Source: Streptomyces smaragdinus
Lineage (GTDB): Bacteria; Actinomycetota; Actinomycetes; Streptomycetales; Streptomycetaceae
Assembly (NCBI RefSeq): GCF_009604385.1
Contig: NZ_WEGJ01000004.1
Location: 124,001-188,000, forward strand
Direction: 5' to 3'
Length of the DNA: 64,000 nucleotides
Of the stretch, positions 34,445 to 43,812 are shown one piece after another. The translations under genes were made by a program, and so were the position numbers. Positions within the stretch are counted from its first letter, which is position 1, and each line of letters opens with the position of its first letter. The notes under the pieces were generated by a model that had not been told where the DNA came from, ran no database searches, and worked only from the letters and a program-made list of their open reading frames with translations.

Positions 34445-35119
34445 ATGTCAAGACCACTGCATGAAATCGTCGAGCCGGGCTGGGCCAAGGCTCTCGAGCC
34501 CGTCGCGGGACGCATCGCGGCCATGGGCGACTTCCTCCGCGCGGAGATCGCCGCGGGTCGTACGTATCTGCCGGCGGGCCCCCACGTGCTGCGCGCGTTC
34601 CAGCAGCCCTTCGACGACGTACGGGTCCTGATCGTGGGCCAGGACCCGTACCACACCCCCGGGATGCCCATCGGTCTCAGCTTCGCCGTCGCGCCGGACG
34701 TGCGCCGGCTCCCCCCGAGCCTGGAGAACATCTTCCGGGAGCTGAACACCGACCTGGGGCTGCCGCGGCCGTCCAACGGCGACCTCACGCCGTGGACGGA
34801 GCAGGGGGTGCTGCTGCTCAACAGGGCGCTCACCGTGCAGCCGGGCAAGGCCAACGCGCATCAGGGCAAGGGCTGGGAGGAGGTCACCGACCAGGCGATC
34901 AAGGCCCTGGCCGCGCGGGGCAAGCCGCTGGTGTCCATCCTCTGGGGGCGCAACGCCCGTAATCTGCGGCCGCTGCTGGGGGCGCTGCCGGCGATCGAGT
35001 CGCCGCACCCGTCGCCGTTCTCGGCGGACAGCGGGTTCTTCGGCTCGCGCCCGTTCAGCCGCGCCAACGCGCTGCTGGCGGAGCAGGGGGTCGGGGAGGT
35101 GGACTGGCGGCTGCCGTAG
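34445..35119 (+). CDS. ung: uracil-DNA glycosylase
   Basis: This 224-residue family 1 uracil-DNA glycosylase removes uracil from DNA in base excision repair. The water-activating loop is [17 protein letters not shown] (catalytic Asp in GQDPYH) and the minor-groove loop is HPSPFS with the catalytic His. TAGGGT at 34432-34437 lies 7 nt before the ATG, indicating a leaderless transcript. It is separated from the BNR gene by 31 bp. Confidence 0.97.
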   Translation: MSRPLHEIVEPGWAKALEPVAGRIAAMGDFLRAEIAAGRTYLPAGPHVLRAFQQPFDDVRVLIVGQDPYHTPGMPIGLSFAVAPDVRRLPPSLENIFRELNTDLGLPRPSNGDLTPWTEQGVLLLNRALTVQPGKANAHQGKGWEEVTDQAIKALAARGKPLVSILWGRNARNLRPLLGALPAIESPHPSPFSADSGFFGSRPFSRANALLAEQGVGEVDWRLP

Positions 35120-35163
35120 CGGCGGCTCCCGGGCGGGATCTTCGCGGGCGATAGCCTCGGCGC

Positions 35164-36138
35164 ATGACTGATGATCGCGGGCGGTTCGTGCTCGGTGTCG
35201 ATTCGGGCGGGTCCGGGGTACGGGTGGCCGTCGCCGCGGTGGACGGCGACGCGCCGCTCGCCACGCTGGCGGTGGCCGACCCCGCCGTCACGGGGGCTCG
35301 CGGCATCGACGCCGCGAGCCTGCTCGAGCGGATCGTCCCCGCCGCCGGGAAGCTCCTCGGGGAGGCCGGCGCCGACCGGGTGGACACCGCGTGCGTCGGC
35401 GCCGCCGGGATGGCGACCCTCGGCGGCGAGCTGCGCGAGCGGCTCCCCGCCGCCCTCGCCGGCGCCTTCGGCGTGACCCGGCTGGCGCTGGCCGCCGACG
35501 CCGTCACCGCGTACGCCGGGGCCCTGGGCCAGCGCCGCGGCGCCGTGGTCGCGGCCGGCACCGGCATGATCGCCCTGGGCACCGCCCTGGACGCCCACGG
35601 CTGGCGCCGCGCGGACGGCTGGGGCCACCTGCTGGGCGACTGCGGCGGCGGGGCGTGGATCGGCCGTGCGGGCCTGGAGGCCGCCCTGCGGTGCCACGAC
35701 GGCCGGGACGGCGGCTCCGCCCCCCTCCTGGCCCGGCTGGAGGCCGTCCTCGGCCCCGCCGCGGAGCTCCCCGGCAGGCTGTACCCGCGCGCCGACCGGC
35801 CCGCCGTCCTCGCCTCCTTCGCCCCCGAGGTCGCCGCCTGCGCCGCCGCGGACCCGGTGGCCGCAGGAATCCTGCGGGACGCGGCCGGGGAGATCGTCAC
35901 GGCCGCGGCGGCCGTCTGCCCCGAGGACGGCACCATGTCCTTCACCGGCGGCCTGCTGAACATGGGCGCGCCCCTCCTCGGCCCCCTGGACGACGCCCTG
36001 CGCGCACGCCTCCCCCACGTGACGCGCCGCGACCCCGACGGCGACCCCCTCCTGGGCGCCGTCCGGATCGCCCGCGCGCTGGCCGGGGACGCCCTCCGGC
36101 TGCCGGTGCAGATGCACGGGCTCCTGCACATCGCGTAA
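35164..36138 (+). CDS. BadF/BadG-type ATPase, N-acetylglucosamine kinase-like
   Basis: This 324-residue ASKHA-fold protein has the first phosphate loop VLGVDSGGSGVRVAVAAVDG, the second ADAVTAYAGALGQRRGAVVAAGTG and an adenosine motif MSFTGGLLNMG. Length and order match bacterial GlcNAc/glucosamine kinases of the BadF/BadG/BcrA/BcrD group. TAGCCT at 35152-35157, 6 nt before the ATG, suggests a leaderless mRNA. It would phosphorylate amino sugars recycled from the wall or chitin, but direct specificity residues cannot be confirmed by eye. Confidence 0.88.
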   Translation: MTDDRGRFVLGVDSGGSGVRVAVAAVDGDAPLATLAVADPAVTGARGIDAASLLERIVPAAGKLLGEAGADRVDTACVGAAGMATLGGELRERLPAALAGAFGVTRLALAADAVTAYAGALGQRRGAVVAAGTGMIALGTALDAHGWRRADGWGHLLGDCGGGAWIGRAGLEAALRCHDGRDGGSAPLLARLEAVLGPAAELPGRLYPRADRPAVLASFAPEVAACAAADPVAAGILRDAAGEIVTAAAAVCPEDGTMSFTGGLLNMGAPLLGPLDDALRARLPHVTRRDPDGDPLLGAVRIARALAGDALRLPVQMHGLLHIA

Positions 36139-36248
36139 CGATCAAGAACGGAACGCAGTCGACCGGGGCAGGGAGAAACCGGGTCGGATCCGTTCGAGTT
36201 ACCCCCGGCCATACAGTCTGTCCGCCGGACCCGTTAGCATGCGGCGCC

Positions 36249-37166
36249 ATGAGCTCTGCCACTGGCCCCGCACACGGGCTGCCCCAACGAATGCCCCGTC
36301 CCCGGCAGCCGGGACGTCACCGCAAGCCGGAGCAGCTGGTCGCCCCCGAGGGGGCGCCGGCGCTCGTTCTCGCCGTCCCGGGCACTCCCGACGCCTCCGT
36401 GCGCGGCATCGCGGAGGAGGTCCTCAGCATCGCCCGCTCGGAGCTGCCCGGGCTGAACGCCTGGATCGGCTACGTGGACGCGGAGGCCGGACAGAGCGAG
36501 GAGTTCCCCTCGCTGGCCCAGGTGCTCGCCCAGGTCGCCGCCGACCGTGCCGCCCGCGCCGGCGGCGAGCAGCCCGACGGCCCCTCCGGGGTCGTGGTGC
36601 CGCTGCTCGCCGGTCCCGACGCGGCCGTGACCCGGCGGATCACCCAGGCCATCGCCGCCAGCAAGGCGGCCGTCGAGCTGACCGACGTGCTCGGCCCGCA
36701 CCCGCTGCTGGCGGAGGGTGTGCACGTACGGCTGTCGGAGGCCGGTCTGTCGCGCGCCGACCGCGCCCGGCTGTTCACCGTGGCGACGGCCGCGGACGGC
36801 ATCATCCTGGCCACCTCCGGCGGGGACGAGGCCGTGCAGTCGGCCGGTATCTCCGGCATGCTGCTCTCGGCCCGCCTCGCGGTGCCCGTGATGGCCGCCG
36901 CGCTGGACACCGTGGGGTCCGTGGCCCGCGTCGCGGAGCAGCTGCGGGGCGCGGGCGCGACCCAGCTGGCCCTGGCGCCGTATGTGGTCGGACCCGAGCT
37001 GCCCGAGGGCCTGCTGGCCGCCGCGGAGCGGGAGGCCGCCTGTACGGCCGCCCAGCCGCTCGGCGCGTATCCGGCGGTGGGCCGGCTGGTCCTGTCGCAG
37101 TACGCGGCCGTGCTGGGCATCCAGAGCCCGCAGCTGGCCCTGCAGACGCAGGCTCCGGTCCGGTGA
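36249..37166 (+). CDS. CbiX/sirohydrochlorin chelatase-like protein
   Basis: This 305-residue protein begins with a basic, Pro-rich leader of about 40 residues and then two halves resembling the CbiX/ferrochelatase-type chelatase fold (LVLAVPGTPDASVRGIAEEV; VVVPLLAGPDAAVTRRI; LALAPYVVGPELPEGLL). The metal-binding histidines of true chelatases at the first strand (HGS) are not present (PGT), so it may have lost or changed activity. TAGCAT at 36235-36240 lies 8 nt before the ATG (leaderless). Function uncertain. Confidence 0.72.
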   Translation: MSSATGPAHGLPQRMPRPRQPGRHRKPEQLVAPEGAPALVLAVPGTPDASVRGIAEEVLSIARSELPGLNAWIGYVDAEAGQSEEFPSLAQVLAQVAADRAARAGGEQPDGPSGVVVPLLAGPDAAVTRRITQAIAASKAAVELTDVLGPHPLLAEGVHVRLSEAGLSRADRARLFTVATAADGIILATSGGDEAVQSAGISGMLLSARLAVPVMAAALDTVGSVARVAEQLRGAGATQLALAPYVVGPELPEGLLAAAEREAACTAAQPLGAYPAVGRLVLSQYAAVLGIQSPQLALQTQAPVR

Positions 37167-37187
37167 CCGGAGGCTTAGGCGGATACG

Positions 37188-37224
37188 GACAGGGCCCGCG
37201 GCGGTAGTCGCGGCGGGCCCTGTC
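37188..37224. terminator. bidirectional terminator hairpin
   Basis: A perfect 12-bp stem, GACAGGGCCCGC with GCGGGCCCTGTC, and a 13-nt loop lie between the convergent CbiX-like and lactonase genes. Confidence 0.85.
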
Positions 37225-37237
37225 GGCGTGCTCCGGA

Positions 37238-38266
37238 TCAGGCGAAGACCACGCAGGACGCCGCCGGGACCGGGAGGGCGCCCGTCCTGAGCGGGACGCC
37301 CGTCGCCTCGTCGAGGGCGAAGCAGGTGACGTCGCCGGAGCGCTCGTTCGCCACGTACAGATGTGTCCCCTGCGGGTGGAGGGCCAGGTCGCGGGGCCAG
37401 TCGCCGCCGCACGGCACATTGGCCTCCAGGGTGAGCGCGCTCCCGGTGTCGTCCAGGGCCAGCACGCTGACGCTGTCGTGGCCGCGCAGCGCGGTGTACA
37501 GGAAGCGGCCGTCGGCGGCGGCCACGATCCCCGAGGCGTACGCGGGGCCCTCCGCGTCCTCGGGCAGCGCCCGGACCTCGTCCAGCGGCGTCAGTTCGCC
37601 GCGGTCCGCGTCCCAGGCGAGGACGGTGACCGTGGGGGCGAGCTCGTTGACCACGTACGCCCGGTGGCCGCGCGGGTGGAACGCCAGATGCCGCGGCCCC
37701 GAGCCCGCCCGCAGCGGGGTCTCCCCGTGGACGGCGGCCCCGTCGCCGGTGACGCGGCAGACCCGCACGGAGTCCGTGCCGAGGTCCACGCTCAGCAGCC
37801 ATCTGCCCGTCGGGTCCGCGCCCACCCAGTGCGCGTGCGGGCCCTCCTGCCGGCCGGCGTCCGGCCCGCTCCCCTCGTGCCGCAGTACGGCGACGTCACC
37901 GGTGGGCAGGCCGTCGGCACCCAGGGACAGCGTGCTGACGCTGCCGGAGCCGTAGTTGGCGGTGACCAGGTGCCCGGCCGCCAGCGCGAGGTGGGTGGGA
38001 TGCACGCCCGCCACGGGGACGGCCGGGCCCGCGGGCTCGACGCCCTCGTCCGTGAGCCGGAAGGCGGCCGCGGCGCCGGGGTCGGTCTCGGACACCGCGT
38101 AGAGCAGCCCGCGCACCGGGTCCACCGTGAGGAACGAGGGGTCGGCGACCGCGTCGGTGGCCTGCAGCGCGGTCAGCGCCCCCGTGCCGGGCCCGACGGC
38201 GGCGGTGACGACGCCCCGCCCGCCGGCGGAGGTGAAGGAGCCTATGTGGGCCCGCAGTCCGTGCAT
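37238..38266 (-). CDS. lactonase family beta-propeller protein
   Basis: This 342-residue seven-bladed propeller is of the 6-phosphogluconolactonase (Pgl, YbhE) type. Repeats contain the family signatures HPTHLALAAGHLVTANYGSGSV, HPRGHRAYVVNELAPTV and WPRDLALHPQGTHLYVANE (quoted in parts). Members hydrolyse 6-phosphogluconolactone or other lactones, or act on unknown substrates. No signal peptide. ATG 38266 is preferred; AAGGGA lies upstream. Specificity not determinable. Confidence 0.9.
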   Translation of the reverse strand: MHGLRAHIGSFTSAGGRGVVTAAVGPGTGALTALQATDAVADPSFLTVDPVRGLLYAVSETDPGAAAAFRLTDEGVEPAGPAVPVAGVHPTHLALAAGHLVTANYGSGSVSTLSLGADGLPTGDVAVLRHEGSGPDAGRQEGPHAHWVGADPTGRWLLSVDLGTDSVRVCRVTGDGAAVHGETPLRAGSGPRHLAFHPRGHRAYVVNELAPTVTVLAWDADRGELTPLDEVRALPEDAEGPAYASGIVAAADGRFLYTALRGHDSVSVLALDDTGSALTLEANVPCGGDWPRDLALHPQGTHLYVANERSGDVTCFALDEATGVPLRTGALPVPAASCVVFA

Positions 38267-38376
38267 GTGGCAACAGTCCCTTCGCACCGTGGTGCGGCGA
38301 CCCTACCGGAACCGATCACTCGCACCGACGATACGTCACCTGCCGGACACCCGCGCGGGCTCGCACGGGGCACCCC

Positions 38377-39342
38377 TCAGGCGTAGAAGTTCCGCTCCCA
38401 CCGGTGCTTCGCCAGCGTCGCCAGCCGGCCGGCGTCCGGGAGCCGCCCGTCGCTCACGGCCGTGTTGCGCTCCACGTTGCGCACGGTGCGCATCCCGGGG
38501 ATCACCGTGGAGACGGCGGGCGCGGCGAGGACGAAGCGCAGGGCCTCCTCCGCCAGCTCGTCCGGCGTGATGCCCAGATCGGCGGTGAGGGCGTCGACGT
38601 GCTCGACGACCTGCGCCCTGCGGTCCCCGCGGAAGTAACGGTTACGGAAGTCGCCCTCGGGGAACGTCGAGTCGGCGGTGATCCGCCCGGTGAGCCCGCC
38701 CTCGTCCAGCGCCACCCGGACGATGACGCCGACGCCGTGCTCCAGGCAGGCGGGGAACAGGGCGTCGGCCGGGGACTGGTCGAAGATGTTGTAGATCACC
38801 TGCACGGTGTCCACGGCACCGCTGCGCACCAGGGCGAGGGCGTTGGCGGGCTCGTGGTCGTTGATCGACACCCCGAACAGTCCGATCTTCCCCTCCTGCT
38901 TGAGGTCGGCGATCGTCTCCAGCCAGTCGCCGCGCCCCACGAACTCGTCGCTCCAGACGTGGAACTGCACGACGTCGAAGTGGTCCAGGCCGCTCGCCGC
39001 GAGGCTGGTCTCCAGGCTCTCGCGGATGTGCGAGCCGGGGAAGGCGTCCATCGGGTCGACCCCGGCCGGCATCGGCCACATCCGGTTCCTCGGCGGCACC
39101 TTGGTCGCCACCCGGATCCCGTCGCCGGCGCGCTCGCGGACGACGCGGCCGACGATCCGCTCGCTCTCGCCGTAACCGCGGGCGGTGTCGATGAAGTTCA
39201 CCCCGAGGTCGACGGCGCGGTGCAGGGCGCGTACCGACTCGTCCTCCGAGGCGCCCACCCACATGCTCTCGCCGATGCCCCAGGCCCCGTAGCCGATCTC
39301 GGACACGGACATCCCGCTGCGTCCCAGTTCGCGGTAGCGCAC
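38377..39342 (-). CDS. aldo/keto reductase
   Basis: This 321-residue NADP-dependent TIM-barrel reductase has the family tetrad recognisable as Asp in [13 protein letters not shown] (with Tyr), Lys in VATKVPPRN and His in [11 protein letters not shown]. The C-terminal cofactor region reads [19 protein letters not shown]. It reduces an aldehyde or ketone that cannot be predicted. It is divergent from the encapsulin/2-methylisoborneol operon by 277 bp. Confidence 0.93.
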   Translation of the reverse strand: MRYRELGRSGMSVSEIGYGAWGIGESMWVGASEDESVRALHRAVDLGVNFIDTARGYGESERIVGRVVRERAGDGIRVATKVPPRNRMWPMPAGVDPMDAFPGSHIRESLETSLAASGLDHFDVVQFHVWSDEFVGRGDWLETIADLKQEGKIGLFGVSINDHEPANALALVRSGAVDTVQVIYNIFDQSPADALFPACLEHGVGVIVRVALDEGGLTGRITADSTFPEGDFRNRYFRGDRRAQVVEHVDALTADLGITPDELAEEALRFVLAAPAVSTVIPGMRTVRNVERNTAVSDGRLPDAGRLATLAKHRWERNFYA

Positions 39343-39619
39343 GATCAGCCTCCAGTTCGCGTCGCCCCCGGCCGGTGCCGGGAGACACCCCCGACGATAC
39401 GGCCCGGAAGATCACCCCAGGAAGCCCGGCCGTACCGGCAGTCGACATCCGTGGGATAAACGCCGCGGGGGCCAATAACACCGCATCGAGGTAACTACCC
39501 AGGTTTTACGGGGTGAGCCGGGCGCACCGGACGCTACGGTCCCCGAAGATCCGCTCGCCGTCGCGGGTCCGCCCCGTCCGCGTACGCCCGCCGCCATCCC
39601 ACGAAGGAGTGCCCGTCCG
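39343..39619. promoter_or_regulatory. promoter region of the 2-methylisoborneol operon
   Basis: This is a 277-bp divergent spacer. An AT-richer patch at about 39456-39512 (ATAAACGCC, CCAATAACACC, GGTAACTACCC, GGTTTTACGG) is the most likely site of promoters and developmental control, but I cannot assign a sigma factor. AAGGAGTG precedes the encapsulin ATG by about 10 nt. Confidence 0.45.
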
Positions 39620-41026
39620 ATGACCACCGAGACCAGTCCGCAGCCGGACGCCACCGCGCCGTCCAGCCTGAGCACGGACGCCGCCCGCAATCTGGCCACC
39701 ACGACCAAGACCGTCCCGCAGATGCAGGGGATCACCTCCCGCTGGCTGCTGCGCACGCTCCCGTGGGTCGAGGTCAAGGGCGGCACGTACCGGGTGAACC
39801 GCCGGCTGACCCATACCGTCGGCGACGGCCGGATCGAGTTCGTGCAGGACGGCGCCACCGTCCGGGTCGTCCCCCGCGAGCTGGGCGAACTGGCCCTGCT
39901 GCGCGGCTTCGACGATCTCGACGTGCTGACCGCGCTGGCCGACCGGTGCGTGCAGCGCGACTTCCGCGCCGGAGAGGTGCTGGCCGAGCGCGGCACCCCG
40001 GCCGGGCAGATCCATCTGATCGCGCACGGCCGGATCCACCGGACCACGGTCGGCAAGTACGACGACGAGGTGCGCGTCTCGGTCCTCGCCGACGGCGACC
40101 GCTTCGGTGAGGCGGCCCTGCTGGACGACGGCGCCGTCTGGGACCACACGGTCACCGCCGAGACGGCCGGCACCCTGCTGGTGCTGTCCCGGGCCGACTT
40201 CGCCGCCGTACTCGACGGGGCGCCGGACCTGCGGGCGCACGTCGAGCGGTTCCGGGCGCTCCCCGCCCAGCGGCAGAACAAGCACGGCGAGGCCGAGATC
40301 GCACTGTCGTCGGGGCACACCGGCGAGGTGGGGCTGGCGACGACCTTCGTCGACTACGCGCTCGCGCCGCGGGAGTACGAGCTCTCCGTCGCCCAGACCG
40401 TGCTGCGGGTCCACACCAGGGTCGCCGACCTCTACAACGGCCCGATGAACCAGACCGAGGAACAGCTCAGGCTCACCGTCGAGGCGCTTCGCGAGCGCCA
40501 GGAGCACGAGATGATCAACAACCGGGAGTTCGGGCTGCTCCACAACGTGGACTTCAAGCAGCGCCTCCAGCCCCACTCCGGTGCGCCCACCCCCGACGAC
40601 CTCGACGAGCTGCTCTGCCGCCGCCGCGGGACCCGGGTCTTCCTCGCCCATCCCCGCACGATCGCGGCGATCGGCCGCGGGTTCAACGCGGCCGGGCTCT
40701 ACCCCACCCACGTCGATCTCGGCGGACAGCAGGTGCCGGCCTGGCGCGGGGTGCCGATCCTGCCGTGCAACAAGATCCCGATCAGCCCGGAGGGGACCAG
40801 CTCGATCCTGGCGATGCGCACCGGCGAGGAGAACCAGGGCGTGGTCGGGCTGCGTCAGACCGGGCTGCCGGAGGAGTACGAGCCGGGGCTGTCGGTGCGG
40901 TTCATGGGCATCGACGAGCAGGCGATCATCTCGTACCTCGTCAGCACGTACTACTCCGCCGCCGTCCTGGTGCCCGACGCGCTCGGCGTGCTGGAGAACG
41001 TGCAGATCACCCGCCGCCGCGACTAG
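39620..41026 (+). CDS. family 2B encapsulin shell protein
   Basis: This 468-residue HK97-fold shell protein has an inserted cyclic-nucleotide-binding-like domain. The N-arm (1-45, [19 protein letters not shown]) and the E-loop/P-domain parts flank the insert at about residues 95-210 ([33 protein letters not shown], quoted in parts). The C-terminal half carries the shell core ([31 protein letters not shown]). This arrangement defines family 2B encapsulins, which enclose a 2-methylisoborneol synthase. The next gene, 38 bp on, is that terpene cyclase. Protein cages of about 24-30 nm are expected. Whether the CNBD binds a nucleotide is not evident. Confidence 0.95.
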   Translation: MTTETSPQPDATAPSSLSTDAARNLATTTKTVPQMQGITSRWLLRTLPWVEVKGGTYRVNRRLTHTVGDGRIEFVQDGATVRVVPRELGELALLRGFDDLDVLTALADRCVQRDFRAGEVLAERGTPAGQIHLIAHGRIHRTTVGKYDDEVRVSVLADGDRFGEAALLDDGAVWDHTVTAETAGTLLVLSRADFAAVLDGAPDLRAHVERFRALPAQRQNKHGEAEIALSSGHTGEVGLATTFVDYALAPREYELSVAQTVLRVHTRVADLYNGPMNQTEEQLRLTVEALRERQEHEMINNREFGLLHNVDFKQRLQPHSGAPTPDDLDELLCRRRGTRVFLAHPRTIAAIGRGFNAAGLYPTHVDLGGQQVPAWRGVPILPCNKIPISPEGTSSILAMRTGEENQGVVGLRQTGLPEEYEPGLSVRFMGIDEQAIISYLVSTYYSAAVLVPDALGVLENVQITRRRD

Positions 41027-41063
41027 AACCCACCGCCCCTCCCCCAGGACCAAGGAGTCACGG

Positions 41064-42254
41064 ATGGTCTCCCGACCGCTGCCGGGCCCGCCCGCGGTGC
41101 CACGCCCCCCGTCCGCCCCCGACCCCGTCCCCGACGCCGCCGTGCCCGCCCCCGCCCCGTCCCTGGAGCGCATCCTGTACGGCCCCAGCGGCCTCGGTAC
41201 GGCGGCGCTCCAGCTGATCCCCCGCATCCCCGGCGCCGAGCCGGAGGCACCGGAGCCGGGCGGGAAGCCCGCGCCCGGTGATCCGGTGCCGGGGCTCTAC
41301 TTCCACCCCGTACCCGAGCCCGACCCGGTGCGGGTGGAGGAGGTGGGCCGGCGGATCCGGGAGTGGGCGGTGGACGAGGTGCGGGCGGTCCCGCCGGAGT
41401 GGGAGGACCAGTTCGACGGCTTCTCCGTCGGCCGGTACATGGTCGCCTGCCATCCGGACGCCCCCACGATCGACCATCTGATGGTCGCCACCCGGCTGAT
41501 GGTCGCGGAGAACACGGTCGACGACTGCTACTGCGAGGACCACGGCGGCTCCCCGGTCGGTCTGGGCAGCCGGCTGCTGCTGGCCCACACGGCGCTCGAC
41601 CATGTGCACACGACGAAGGAGTACCAGCCGGCGTGGTGCGACTCGCTCGCCTCGGACGCGCCGCGGCGCGCCTACGCCTCGGCGATGGACTACTTCGTCC
41701 GGCAGGCCACTCCCTCGCAGGCCGACCGGTTCCGGCACGACATGGCCCGGCTGCACATGGGGTACCTCGCGGAGGCCGCCTGGGCGGAGGCGGAGCACAT
41801 CCCCGAGGTGTGGGAGTACCTGGCGATGCGCCAGTTCAACAACTTCCGCCCCTGTCCCACGATCACCGACACCGTCGGCGGCTACGAACTGCCAGCGGAC
41901 CTGCACGCCCAGCCGGCCGTGCAACGGGTCATCGCCCTGGCCGGCAACGCGACCACCGTGGTCAACGACCTCTACTCGTACACCAAGGAGCTCAAGAGCC
42001 CCGGCGTCCACCTCAATCTGCCCGTGGTGATCGCCCGGCGCGAGGGGCTGGGCGAACGGGACGCCTATCTGAAGGCGATCGACGTCCACAACGACCTGAT
42101 GCACACCTTTGAGACCGAGGCCGCCGAGCTGGCCGCCGCCTCTCCCCTGCCGAGCGTGCTGCGCTTCCTGCGGGGGGTGGCCGTCTGGGTCGACGGAAAC
42201 CACTACTGGCACCAGACCAACACCTATCGCTACACCCTGCCCGATTTCTGGTAA
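41064..42254 (+). CDS. 2-methylisoborneol synthase (encapsulin cargo)
   Basis: This 396-residue class I terpene cyclase converts 2-methylgeranyl diphosphate into 2-methylisoborneol. The Mg-binding motifs are DDCYCED (153-159) and NDLYSYTKE (301-309). The first 75 residues are Pro/Ala-rich and disordered, containing YGPSGLGTAALQLIP (about 39-53), which matches the cargo-loading motif known in encapsulated MIB synthases. AAGGAG precedes the ATG. It lies between the shell gene and the C-methyltransferase that makes its substrate. The volatile is the musty odorant of soil actinomycetes. Substrate assignment rests strongly on the operon. Confidence 0.96.
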   Translation: MVSRPLPGPPAVPRPPSAPDPVPDAAVPAPAPSLERILYGPSGLGTAALQLIPRIPGAEPEAPEPGGKPAPGDPVPGLYFHPVPEPDPVRVEEVGRRIREWAVDEVRAVPPEWEDQFDGFSVGRYMVACHPDAPTIDHLMVATRLMVAENTVDDCYCEDHGGSPVGLGSRLLLAHTALDHVHTTKEYQPAWCDSLASDAPRRAYASAMDYFVRQATPSQADRFRHDMARLHMGYLAEAAWAEAEHIPEVWEYLAMRQFNNFRPCPTITDTVGGYELPADLHAQPAVQRVIALAGNATTVVNDLYSYTKELKSPGVHLNLPVVIARREGLGERDAYLKAIDVHNDLMHTFETEAAELAAASPLPSVLRFLRGVAVWVDGNHYWHQTNTYRYTLPDFW

Positions 42255-42284
42255 GAACCCTTCCGGCAAGAAACGGATACCCGC

Positions 42285-43166
42285 GTGACCAGCACCGAGC
42301 ACACCACCGTCCCCGCCACCGCGTTCGTCCCGGCCCCGGCGTCGCCCTACCAGGGGGACATCGCCCGCTACTGGGACCACGAGGCCAGGCCCGTGAACCT
42401 GCGCCTCGGCGACGTCGACGGGCTCTACCACCACCACTACGGGATCGGTGACGTCGACCACGCAGCCCTCGGGGACTCGGGGGACAGCGCGTACGAGAAG
42501 AGGCTGATCGCCGAGTTGCACAGGCTGGAGTCCGCGCAGGCCGACGTCCTCATCGACCATCTGGGCAGTCCCGGGAGCGACACCACGCTCGTGGACGCCG
42601 GATGCGGGCGGGGCGGTTCGATGGTGATGGCCCACCAGCGGTTCGGCTGCCGGGTGGAGGGCGTCACCCTGTCGTCCAAACAGGCCGACTTCGCCAACCG
42701 GCGGGCCCGTGAGCTGCGGATCGAGGACCGGGTACGGGCCCGGGTCTGCAACATGCTCGACATGCCCTTCGACACGGGGCAGGCGTCGGCCTCGTGGAAC
42801 AACGAATCGTCCATGTACGTGGATCTGCAGGACCTGTTCGCCGAGCACGCCCGGATCCTGGGGACGGGCGGCCGCTATGTGACGATCACGGGCTGCTGGA
42901 ACCCGCGCTACGGGCAGCCGTCGAAGTGGGTGTCGCAGATCAACGCGCACTTCGAGTGCAACATCCACTCGCGCCGCGAGTATCTGCGCGCGATGGCCGA
43001 CAACCGGCTGGTGCCGCAGTCGGTCGTCGACCTGACGGCCGCGACCCTCCCGTACTGGGAGCTGCGTGCCACGTCCTCGCTGGTCACGGGCATCGAGGAG
43101 GCGTTCATCAACTCGTACCGGGACGGTTCGTTCCAGTATCTGCTGATCGCGGCCGACCGGGTCTGA
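42285..43166 (+). CDS. geranyl diphosphate 2-C-methyltransferase
   Basis: This 293-residue SAM-dependent methyltransferase adds a methyl group to C2 of geranyl diphosphate, giving the substrate of the preceding cyclase. The SAM motif is LVDAGCGRGGSMVMA (103-115); WNNESSMYVDL and GCWNPRYGQPSKWVSQINAH (quoted up to 20 residues) are typical of the GPP methyltransferase group. The GTG start at 42285 has a weak AAGAAACGGA upstream. It closes the three-gene operon and is followed by a strong hairpin. The product probably stays near the encapsulin, since 2-methyl-GPP must enter the shell. Confidence 0.96.
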   Translation: MTSTEHTTVPATAFVPAPASPYQGDIARYWDHEARPVNLRLGDVDGLYHHHYGIGDVDHAALGDSGDSAYEKRLIAELHRLESAQADVLIDHLGSPGSDTTLVDAGCGRGGSMVMAHQRFGCRVEGVTLSSKQADFANRRARELRIEDRVRARVCNMLDMPFDTGQASASWNNESSMYVDLQDLFAEHARILGTGGRYVTITGCWNPRYGQPSKWVSQINAHFECNIHSRREYLRAMADNRLVPQSVVDLTAATLPYWELRATSSLVTGIEEAFINSYRDGSFQYLLIAADRV

Positions 43167-43182
43167 CCCGGCCGGACCGCGA

Positions 43183-43214
43183 GCGCCGGGCCCGTCCCCC
43201 GACGGGCCCGGCGC
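43183..43214. terminator. bidirectional terminator, 14-bp stem
   Basis: GCGCCGGGCCCGTC (43183-43196) pairs perfectly with 43201-43214 around a CCCC loop, between the convergent methyltransferase and isochorismatase-like genes. Confidence 0.88.
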
Positions 43215-43218
43215 CGTC

Positions 43219-43812
43219 TCAGCCGGCGCCGCCCACGGGCAGGGGCAGCGCCTCCGACGCCGTGCCGGCTATCCGCGCGAACACGGTGCCCATGACCCGC
43301 AGGCTGTTCTCGTGCAGGTCGGGGAAGTAGCCGGCCACCGCGTCGCGGACCACCACGGCCCGGTAGTCGCGGAAGAAGGCGTCGCGCACGGTGGACTCCA
43401 CGCAGAAGTCCGTCCGCACCCCCGCGACCACCAGGGTGTCGGCGCCCAGCTCGGTCAGCGTCGCCTCCAGACCGGTGCGGTGGAAGGAGCTGAACCGGGT
43501 CTTGCGCACGAACCGGTCGGCCGGCCGTACGTCGAGCCCGTCGACCGGCTCGCAGCCCCAGGTGCCGGCCCGCAGCCCCGCGGTGGCGAGGAACGGGCTG
43601 CGGCTCGCGAGGAGGCCGACCTCCGCGTCGTCGGCCCACTCCATCGTGACCCACACCACCGGCACGTCCTGTTCGCGGGCGCGGGCGACGAGGGTGTTGA
43701 TGTTCGCCACGAGCCCGTCGAGATCGTCGACGACCAGGCCCGCCCCGGCGAACACCCCCCGCGGGTGACAGAAGTCGTTCTGTACGTCGATGACGACGAC
43801 CGCGGGCGTCAT
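43219..43812 (-). CDS. isochorismatase-like cysteine hydrolase
   Basis: This 197-residue hydrolase has the N-terminal Asp motif VVVIDVQNDFCHP, a catalytic Lys region (RFVRKTRFSSF) and the nucleophile Cys in VVAGVRTDFCVESTVRDA with the cis-peptide before it. Relatives include maleamate amidases, N-carbamoylsarcosine amidase and nicotinamidase. Its ATG overlaps the stop of the GntR gene (ATGA), so it is the last gene of the large leftward operon. An amidase step near the end of an N-containing aromatic pathway would fit. Confidence 0.9.
   Translation of the reverse strand: MTPAVVVIDVQNDFCHPRGVFAGAGLVVDDLDGLVANINTLVARAREQDVPVVWVTMEWADDAEVGLLASRSPFLATAGLRAGTWGCEPVDGLDVRPADRFVRKTRFSSFHRTGLEATLTELGADTLVVAGVRTDFCVESTVRDAFFRDYRAVVVRDAVAGYFPDLHENSLRVMGTVFARIAGTASEALPLPVGGAG

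Noticed and set aside
36249..37166. Confident naming as sirohydrochlorin chelatase
   Set aside because: The key histidine motif is not present, so only a CbiX-like label was given.
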